Of a stretch of DNA of 64,000 bases, positions 58,859 through 64,000 are shown piece after piece (the first letter of the stretch is position 1; each line of letters opens with the position of its first letter). Location: positions 1,364,001-1,428,000 of the forward strand of contig NZ_CP045118.1 in assembly GCF_009189165.1 (NCBI RefSeq), in the 5' to 3' direction. Both the position numbers and the translations under genes were made by a program. A model generated the notes under the pieces. The model had not been told where the DNA came from and made no database searches. It saw only the letters and a list, made by a program, of their open reading frames with translations. The DNA is from Pseudomonas sp. SCB32. GTDB lineage: Bacteria; Pseudomonadota; Gammaproteobacteria; Pseudomonadales; Pseudomonadaceae.

Positions 58859-60286
58859 ATGCAAACCCTGAAACGCAGCATGGCTGCGCTGATTGCCCTG
58901 CTGGCCTTGAGCCTGTCGGTCACTGCGCGTGCCGAACTACCGGACTTCACGACGCTGGCCGAGAAGGCGTCGCCGGCAGTGGTCAACATCAGTACGACCC
59001 AGAAGCTCCCTGATCGTTCGGGCGCCCAGATGGGTATCCCGGACCTGGATAACCTGCCGCCGGGTCTGCGCGAGTTCTTCGAGCGCAGCATTCCCCGTGG
59101 TCAGGGGCAGGGCCAGGCGCCCCGCGGACAGCAGCGCGAAGCGCAGTCCCTGGGCTCGGGCTTCATCATTTCCGATGATGGTTACATCCTGACCAACAAC
59201 CATGTGGTGGCCGATGCCGACGAGATCCTGGTGCGTCTGTCCGACCGCAGCGAGCACAAGGCCAAGCTGGTCGGCGCCGACCCGCGTAGCGACGTCGCCG
59301 TGCTGAAGATCGAGGCCAAGAACCTGCCGACCCTCAAGCTGGGCGATTCCGACAAGCTGAAAGTGGGTGAGTGGGTGCTGGCTATCGGCTCGCCCTTCGG
59401 TTTCGATCACTCGGTGACCGCCGGTATCGTCAGCGCCAAGGGCCGCAGCCTGCCGAACGAGAACTACGTGCCGTTCATCCAGACCGACGTGGCGATCAAC
59501 CCGGGCAACTCCGGTGGTCCGCTGCTGAACCTGCAGGGCGAAGTGGTGGGTATCAACTCGCAGATCTTCACTCGTTCCGGTGGCTTCATGGGCCTTTCCT
59601 TCGCGATCCCGATCGATGTGGCGATGAACGTCGCCGATCAGCTGAAGAAGGGTGGCAAGGTCAGTCGCGGCTGGCTGGGCGTGGTGATCCAGGAAGTGAA
59701 CAAGGATCTGGCCGAGTCCTTCGGGCTCGATAAGCCGTCCGGCGCGCTGGTGGCCCAGCTGGTCGAAGACGGCCCGGCAGCCAAGGGCGGCCTGCAGGTG
59801 GGGGATGTGATCCTCAGCCTGAACGGCCAGACCATCAATGAGTCGGCTGACCTGCCGCACCTGGTGGGCAACATGAAGCCGGGCGACAAGGCTGCTCTGG
59901 AAGTCATCCGCGATGGCAGCCGCAAGACGCTGAACATGACCATCGGCAACCTGCCGGACGAGGACGAGGAAGTCGCCGCCGTCGAGGGCAAGGGCGCCGA
60001 GCGCAGCAGCAACCGCCTGGGCGTGACAGTCGCCGAGCTGACGCCTGAGCAGCGCAAGTCGCTGGATATCAAGGCCGGCGTGGTGATCAAGGAAGTCCAG
60101 GGCGGTCCGGCGGCGATGATCGGCCTGCGCCAGGGTGATGTGATCACTCACCTGAACAATCGCGCGGTGGATTCGTCCAAGACCTTCTCCGAGATCGCCA
60201 AGTCTCTGCCGAAGGATCGTTCGATCTCCATGCGTGTACTGCGCCAGGGCCGTGCGAGCTTCATCACCTTCAAGCTCGCCGAGTAA
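58859..60286 (+). CDS. mucD: Periplasmic serine protease MucD (DegP-like)
   Basis: A 475-residue HtrA/DegP protease: signal peptide (about 1-27), trypsin-like domain with catalytic triad H115 (NNHVVAD), D145 (RSDVAVLKI) and S218 (GNSGGPLLNL), then two PDZ domains (about 270-350 and 385-470). It degrades misfolded periplasmic proteins and so limits AlgU activation. It is the last gene of the algU operon and is followed by a strong terminator. Confidence 0.96.
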   Translation: MQTLKRSMAALIALLALSLSVTARAELPDFTTLAEKASPAVVNISTTQKLPDRSGAQMGIPDLDNLPPGLREFFERSIPRGQGQGQAPRGQQREAQSLGSGFIISDDGYILTNNHVVADADEILVRLSDRSEHKAKLVGADPRSDVAVLKIEAKNLPTLKLGDSDKLKVGEWVLAIGSPFGFDHSVTAGIVSAKGRSLPNENYVPFIQTDVAINPGNSGGPLLNLQGEVVGINSQIFTRSGGFMGLSFAIPIDVAMNVADQLKKGGKVSRGWLGVVIQEVNKDLAESFGLDKPSGALVAQLVEDGPAAKGGLQVGDVILSLNGQTINESADLPHLVGNMKPGDKAALEVIRDGSRKTLNMTIGNLPDEDEEVAAVEGKGAERSSNRLGVTVAELTPEQRKSLDIKAGVVIKEVQGGPAAMIGLRQGDVITHLNNRAVDSSKTFSEIAKSLPKDRSISMRVLRQGRASFITFKLAE

Positions 60287-60297
60287 ACTCGGCACTG

Positions 60298-60325
60298 AAA
60301 AAGGGCGGTCTTCACCGCCCTTTTT
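60298..60325 (+). terminator. Intrinsic terminator of the algU-mucABCD operon
   Basis: AAAAAGGGCGGT and ACCGCCCTTTTT pair around CTTC (60310-60313), a stable tetraloop, with a T-run at 60321-60325, 12 bases after the mucD stop. It is symmetrical enough to work in both directions. Confidence 0.9.
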
Positions 60326-60433
60326 CATGTCCGTCCGTCCGGCGCAGGCGTGGCGGACAGTCTGGGATTCAAGTAAACTCCCCGGCTATTTTTCGGCGGA
60401 TTGCCGCCTTCAGCCTTTCGAGTGTGTTCAGCC

Positions 60434-62233
60434 GTGAGTGACCTGAGTCATATCCGCAATTTCTCCATCATCGCCCACATCGACCATGGCAAGTCGACGC
60501 TGGCGGACCGCTTCATCCAGATGTGCGGCGGCCTGTCCGACCGCGAGATGGAGGCGCAGGTCCTCGACTCCATGGATCTGGAGCGTGAGCGCGGCATCAC
60601 CATCAAGGCGCACAGCGTCACCCTTCACTACAACGCGAAGGACGGCAAGACCTACCAGCTGAACTTCATCGATACCCCCGGCCACGTCGACTTCACCTAC
60701 GAAGTCAGCCGCTCGCTGGCCGCCTGCGAAGGCGCGCTGCTGGTGGTGGATGCCGGCCAGGGCGTGGAAGCGCAATCGGTCGCCAACTGCTACACCGCCA
60801 TCGAGCAGGGCCTGGAAGTCATGCCCGTGCTGAACAAGATGGACCTGCCGCAGGCCGATCCGGACCGCGTGAAGGACGAGATCGAAAGCATCATCGGCAT
60901 CGACGCCACCGACGCCGTGGCCTGCTCGGCCAAGAGCGGCATGGGCGTGGAGGACGTGCTGGAGCGTCTGGTGAGCGCCATTCCTGCGCCCGAAGGCGAG
61001 ATCGAGGCGCCGCTGCAGGCGCTGATCATCGACTCCTGGTTCGACAACTACCTCGGCGTGGTCTCCCTGGTGCGCGTCAAGCACGGCCGCGTCAAGAAAG
61101 GCGACAAGATCCTGGTGAAGTCCACCGGCAAGGTCCACCAGGTGGACAGCGTCGGTGTCTTCACTCCCAAGCACACCGAGACTCCGGACCTCAAGGCCGG
61201 CGAGGTGGGCTTCATCATCGCCGGCATCAAGGACATTCTCGGTGCCCCGGTGGGCGACACCCTGACCCTGAACAACACTCCCGACGTGGACGTGCTGCCG
61301 GGCTTCAAGCGCATCAAGCCGCAGGTCTACGCTGGCCTGTTCCCGGTCAGCTCCGATGACTTCGAGGACTTCCGCGAAGCCCTGCAGAAGCTGACCCTGA
61401 ACGATGCCGCGTTGCAGTACGAGCCGGAAAGCTCCGAGGCCCTGGGCTTCGGTTTCCGCATCGGCTTCCTCGGCATGCTGCACATGGAGATCATCCAGGA
61501 GCGCCTGGAGCGCGAATACGACCTGGATCTGATCACCACCGCGCCGACCGTGATCTTCGAGATCGTGCAGAAGAACGGCGAAATCCTGTATGTCGACAAC
61601 CCGTCGAAGCTGCCTGATCTTTCGTCCATCGACGAGATGCGTGAGCCGATCTGCCGTGCCACCATCCTTGTGCCTCAGGAGCACCTGGGCAACGTCATTA
61701 CCCTGTGCATCGAGAAGCGTGGCGTTCAGCGCGACATGCACTTCCTCAGCGGCCAGGTCCAGGTGATCTACGACCTGCCGATGAACGAAGTGGTGCTGGA
61801 CTTCTTCGATCGCCTGAAGTCCACCAGCCGTGGCTATGCTTCGCTGGACTACAGCTTCGATCGTTTCGAGCCGGCCAACCTGGTTCGTCTCGACGTACTG
61901 ATCAATGGCGAGAAGGTCGATGCCCTCGCCCTGATCGTCCACCGCGACAACGCGCCCTACAAGGGCCGTCAGCTGGTGGAGAAGATGAAAGAACTGATTC
62001 CGCGGCAGATGTTCGACGTCGCGATTCAAGCGGCCATCGGTGGGCAGATCATCGCCCGCTCGACGGTCAAGGCGCTCAGGAAGAACGTGCTGGCTAAGTG
62101 CTATGGTGGCGATGTGAGCCGTAAGCGCAAGCTGCTGGAAAAGCAGAAGGCCGGTAAGAAAAGGATGAAGCAGGTCGGTAGCGTGGAGATTCCGCAGGAA
62201 GCCTTCCTCGCTGTGCTCAAAGTGGACAGTTGA
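60434..62233 (+). CDS. lepA: Elongation factor 4 (LepA)
   Basis: A 599-residue translational GTPase. GTP-binding motifs G1 [10 protein letters not shown]3 DTPGHVDF and G4 NKMDLP are in the first domain; the EF-G-like domains II, III and V follow; and the LepA-specific C-terminal domain ends [23 protein letters not shown]. It acts on the ribosome (back-translocation or initiation/assembly). GTG 60434 begins the protein at the usual length. It is followed by lepB within 5 bases, forming the classical lepA-lepB unit. Confidence 0.97.
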   Translation: MSDLSHIRNFSIIAHIDHGKSTLADRFIQMCGGLSDREMEAQVLDSMDLERERGITIKAHSVTLHYNAKDGKTYQLNFIDTPGHVDFTYEVSRSLAACEGALLVVDAGQGVEAQSVANCYTAIEQGLEVMPVLNKMDLPQADPDRVKDEIESIIGIDATDAVACSAKSGMGVEDVLERLVSAIPAPEGEIEAPLQALIIDSWFDNYLGVVSLVRVKHGRVKKGDKILVKSTGKVHQVDSVGVFTPKHTETPDLKAGEVGFIIAGIKDILGAPVGDTLTLNNTPDVDVLPGFKRIKPQVYAGLFPVSSDDFEDFREALQKLTLNDAALQYEPESSEALGFGFRIGFLGMLHMEIIQERLEREYDLDLITTAPTVIFEIVQKNGEILYVDNPSKLPDLSSIDEMREPICRATILVPQEHLGNVITLCIEKRGVQRDMHFLSGQVQVIYDLPMNEVVLDFFDRLKSTSRGYASLDYSFDRFEPANLVRLDVLINGEKVDALALIVHRDNAPYKGRQLVEKMKELIPRQMFDVAIQAAIGGQIIARSTVKALRKNVLAKCYGGDVSRKRKLLEKQKAGKKRMKQVGSVEIPQEAFLAVLKVDS

Positions 62234-62238
62234 ACCCT

Positions 62239-63093
62239 ATGACGCTGAATTTCCCGCTGTTGCTGGTGATTGCCGTTGCTGTGTGCGGCGTTCTCGCCCT
62301 GGTGGACCTGGTGCTGTTCGCGCCGCGCCGCCGGGCAGCCATTTCCGCCTATGAAGGCACGGTCGGCGAGCCTGATCCGGAAGTGCTGGAAAGACTCAAC
62401 AAGGAACCGGTACTGGTCGAGTACGGCAAGTCGTTCTTCCCGGTGCTGTTCATCGTTCTGGTGCTGCGCTCCTTCCTGGTCGAACCCTTCCAGATCCCGT
62501 CGGGCTCGATGAAGCCGACCCTGGAAGTGGGTGATTTCATCCTGGTCAATAAGTTCGCCTATGGCATCCGCCTGCCGGTACTGGACACCAAGGTGATCCC
62601 GGTCGGCGATCCGCAGCGCGGCGATGTCATGGTGTTCCGCTATCCGAGCGACCCGAACATCAACTACATCAAGCGTGTGATCGGCGTTCCCGGCGACACC
62701 ATTCGCTATACCAGCGACAAGCGCCTTTACGTCAACGACCAGCTGATCGCCGAGAAGCTATTGGGCGAAGAGCCCGGCAGCCTGGGCAGCGTCACGCTGT
62801 ACAAGGAAAAGCTGGGCGACGTCGAGCACCTGATCCGCAAGGAAATGACCCGTTATCGCGTCGAGCCGGGCAAGCAGTGGAAAGTGCCGGCCGATCACTA
62901 CTTCATGATGGGCGACAACCGCGACAACTCCAACGACAGCCGCTACTGGAACGACCCGAAGATCCCGAAGGATCTGCTGGGTATGGTTCCGGACCGCAAT
63001 ATCGTCGGCAAGGCCTTCGCGGTGTGGATGAGCTGGCCGGAACCCAAGCAGCGCAATCTACCGAATTTCTCACGAGTGGGCGTGATCCACTAA
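62239..63093 (+). CDS. lepB: Signal peptidase I
   Basis: A 284-residue type I signal peptidase. Two membrane segments (about 4-28 and 64-82) precede the catalytic domain; nucleophile Ser90 lies in IPSGSMKPTL and the general base Lys145 in YIKRVIGVPGD, with the box MGDNRDNSNDSRYW later. It cleaves signal peptides of Sec and Tat substrates at the periplasmic face, so the exported proteins in this window depend on it. ATG 62239 is preferred to a TTG at 62230. Confidence 0.96.
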   Translation: MTLNFPLLLVIAVAVCGVLALVDLVLFAPRRRAAISAYEGTVGEPDPEVLERLNKEPVLVEYGKSFFPVLFIVLVLRSFLVEPFQIPSGSMKPTLEVGDFILVNKFAYGIRLPVLDTKVIPVGDPQRGDVMVFRYPSDPNINYIKRVIGVPGDTIRYTSDKRLYVNDQLIAEKLLGEEPGSLGSVTLYKEKLGDVEHLIRKEMTRYRVEPGKQWKVPADHYFMMGDNRDNSNDSRYWNDPKIPKDLLGMVPDRNIVGKAFAVWMSWPEPKQRNLPNFSRVGVIH

Positions 63094-63145
63094 AGTTGTG
63101 AGATGTTCGAAGCCTTCGGGCGGCGAACAGTGCTAGAAACCCGGG

Positions 63146-63177
63146 CGGGGCTGCACGCGGGGAGCGAAGCAGCCCCG
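63146..63177 (+). terminator. Hairpin after lepB
   Basis: CGGGGCTGC (63146-63154) pairs with GCAGCCCCG (63169-63177) across 14 bases, followed by TTTG. Moderate terminator between lepB and the DUF4845 gene. Confidence 0.5.
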
Positions 63178-63237
63178 TTTGCACGTGGACCCGCCGCGGT
63201 TGGCGGACAATAAGAACGATACCGACATGAGGTCGAT

Positions 63238-63615
63238 ATGAAGTACGCACGTTCGCAGAAGGGCATGTCGTTGCTGGGCTGGCTGGTGATTCTCGCTGTT
63301 GTGGCGTTCCTGGCCAGTGCGGCGTTCAAGGTTATTCCGCATTACCTGGATTACTACTCCCTTGAGAAGGCCATCACTTCGGTGGAAACCGACAAGGCAG
63401 CGGAGGTGCGCAGCGTGCCGGAGTTCTACTCTTATGTGAGCAAGGCGATGCTGATCAACGGCATCCGCGACTTGAACCTGGATGAGGCTATGGATGTGAA
63501 GCTCGAGAACAACGAGTTCCGCGCCCACCTGAAATACGAAAGACGTGAGCCACTGGTGCAGAACATCGACCTGGTGGTCAAATTTGACAAAGAATTCCGT
63601 GTACGAATGCCGTGA
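63238..63615 (+). CDS. DUF4845 membrane-anchored protein
   Basis: A 125-residue protein with one N-terminal membrane segment (about 11-31, [20 protein letters not shown]) that reads like a pilin-type anchor preceded by RSQKGMS, then a small soluble domain. Its position between lepB and rnc is conserved in Pseudomonas. It is the family DUF4845, of unknown function. The stop overlaps the GTG of rnc (GTGA), so it is coupled to that gene. Confidence 0.8.
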   Translation: MKYARSQKGMSLLGWLVILAVVAFLASAAFKVIPHYLDYYSLEKAITSVETDKAAEVRSVPEFYSYVSKAMLINGIRDLNLDEAMDVKLENNEFRAHLKYERREPLVQNIDLVVKFDKEFRVRMP

Positions 63616-64000
63616 GTAACAACAGTCTGGATCGACTCGAGCGCAAGCTTGGCTACACCTTCCGCGACCAGGACCTGATGGTCCTGGCGCTGACCCATCG
63701 CAGTTTCGCCGGGCGCAATAACGAGCGCCTGGAGTTCCTCGGCGACGCCATCCTTAACTTCGTCATCGGCGAAGCCCTGTTCACCCACTTTCCCCAGGCC
63801 CGTGAAGGCCAGCTGTCGCGCTTGCGCGCGCGACTGGTGAAAGGCGAGACCCTGGCCCTGCTGGCCCGTGGTTTCGAGATCGGGGATTACCTGCGACTGG
63901 GCTCGGGCGAGCTCAAGAGTGGCGGTTTCCGCCGCGAGTCGATCCTGGCCGATGCCATGGAAGCACTGATCGGCGCCATCTACCTGGATACCGGCATGGA
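63612..64000 (+). CDS. rnc: Ribonuclease III, 5' part (cut by window end)
   Basis: The first 129 codons of rnc, starting at GTG 63612 inside the previous stop. [23 protein letters not shown] opens the nuclease domain and [20 protein letters not shown] is the RNase III signature with the catalytic Glu and Asp; [18 protein letters not shown] carries the second set of metal ligands. It cuts double-stranded RNA, including the rRNA precursor. The C-terminal double-stranded RNA-binding domain lies beyond the window. Confidence 0.95.
   Translation, partial: MSNNSLDRLERKLGYTFRDQDLMVLALTHRSFAGRNNERLEFLGDAILNFVIGEALFTHFPQAREGQLSRLRARLVKGETLALLARGFEIGDYLRLGSGELKSGGFRRESILADAMEALIGAIYLDTGM

Noticed and set aside
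60428..62029. 533-codon open frame opposite lepA
   Set aside because: Antisense shadow of a universally conserved gene; no recognisable domain.

Overview
The window is high-GC chromosomal DNA from a Pseudomonas, most like the P. aeruginosa / P. nitroreducens side of the genus. The gene order of two long stretches (sdsB1-sdsA1, then the valine-type acyl-CoA block, ung, opdH-tctCBA/tctDE, nadB, algU-mucABCD, lepA-lepB-rnc) is the one I recall from P. aeruginosa PAO1 around PA0739-PA0770. No rRNA, tRNA, CRISPR array, transposase or phage gene is visible. Pseudomonas REP-type palindromes sit in many intergenic gaps.

Layout. 0.1-3.8 kb: a periplasmic solute-binding protein coupled to a Cache/HAMP/HD-GYP c-di-GMP phosphodiesterase. 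4.0-7.1 kb: three L,D-transpeptidase genes, two of them tandem paralogues with a degenerate second domain. 7.5-11.2 kb: an rsuA-like pseudouridine synthase with a small Cys-rich partner, a DUF2157/DUF4824 membrane pair, a DUF1145 protein and a His/Asp-rich lipoprotein. 11.2-14.4 kb: a MITE-like element, then the divergent sdsB1/sdsA1 alkylsulfatase pair. 14.5-34.5 kb: a complete Lap-type biofilm adhesion system: lapG protease, lapD c-di-GMP receptor, a small conserved protein, a 3,644-residue repeat adhesin carrying a LapG-type TAAG site, and the divergent type I exporter lapE-lapB-lapC. 35-41.9 kb: an NAD(P)-binding protein, an ion channel, a valine/isobutyrate catabolic block (including the dspI-type enoyl-CoA hydratase) and an AraC regulator. 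42-51.1 kb: a membrane protein, ung, and the tricarboxylate uptake operon opdH-tctC-tctB-tctA-abrB facing the two-component genes tctD-tctE. 51.3-56 kb: HDOD protein, ygfZ, sdhE, ygfX, nadB. 56.2-64 kb: algU-mucA-mucB-mucC-mucD, then lepA, lepB, a DUF4845 protein and the first part of rnc.

How the parts connect. High c-di-GMP should let LapD hold LapG and keep the giant adhesin on the cell surface; low c-di-GMP should release LapG to cut the adhesin at TAAG. The SBP/HD-GYP pair 11 kb upstream could be one source of a falling c-di-GMP signal, but this link is inferred from proximity only. Two FleQ-like motifs in the gap between the adhesin and its exporter would give a second c-di-GMP input at transcription. 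The Lap module lies where PAO1, as I recall it, has none, and the adhesin/exporter part is bracketed by inverted copies of a roughly 260-bp dispersed repeat.

The most rewarding points to follow up are: the Lap module with its nearly identical 636-bp internal repeats; the four 11-bp-spaced direct repeats in the tct control region; the hairpin that hides the algU ribosome-binding site; the SBP/HD-GYP pair with an unusually wide gap between its HD and GYP motifs; and the L,D-transpeptidase paralogues with an inactive second domain.
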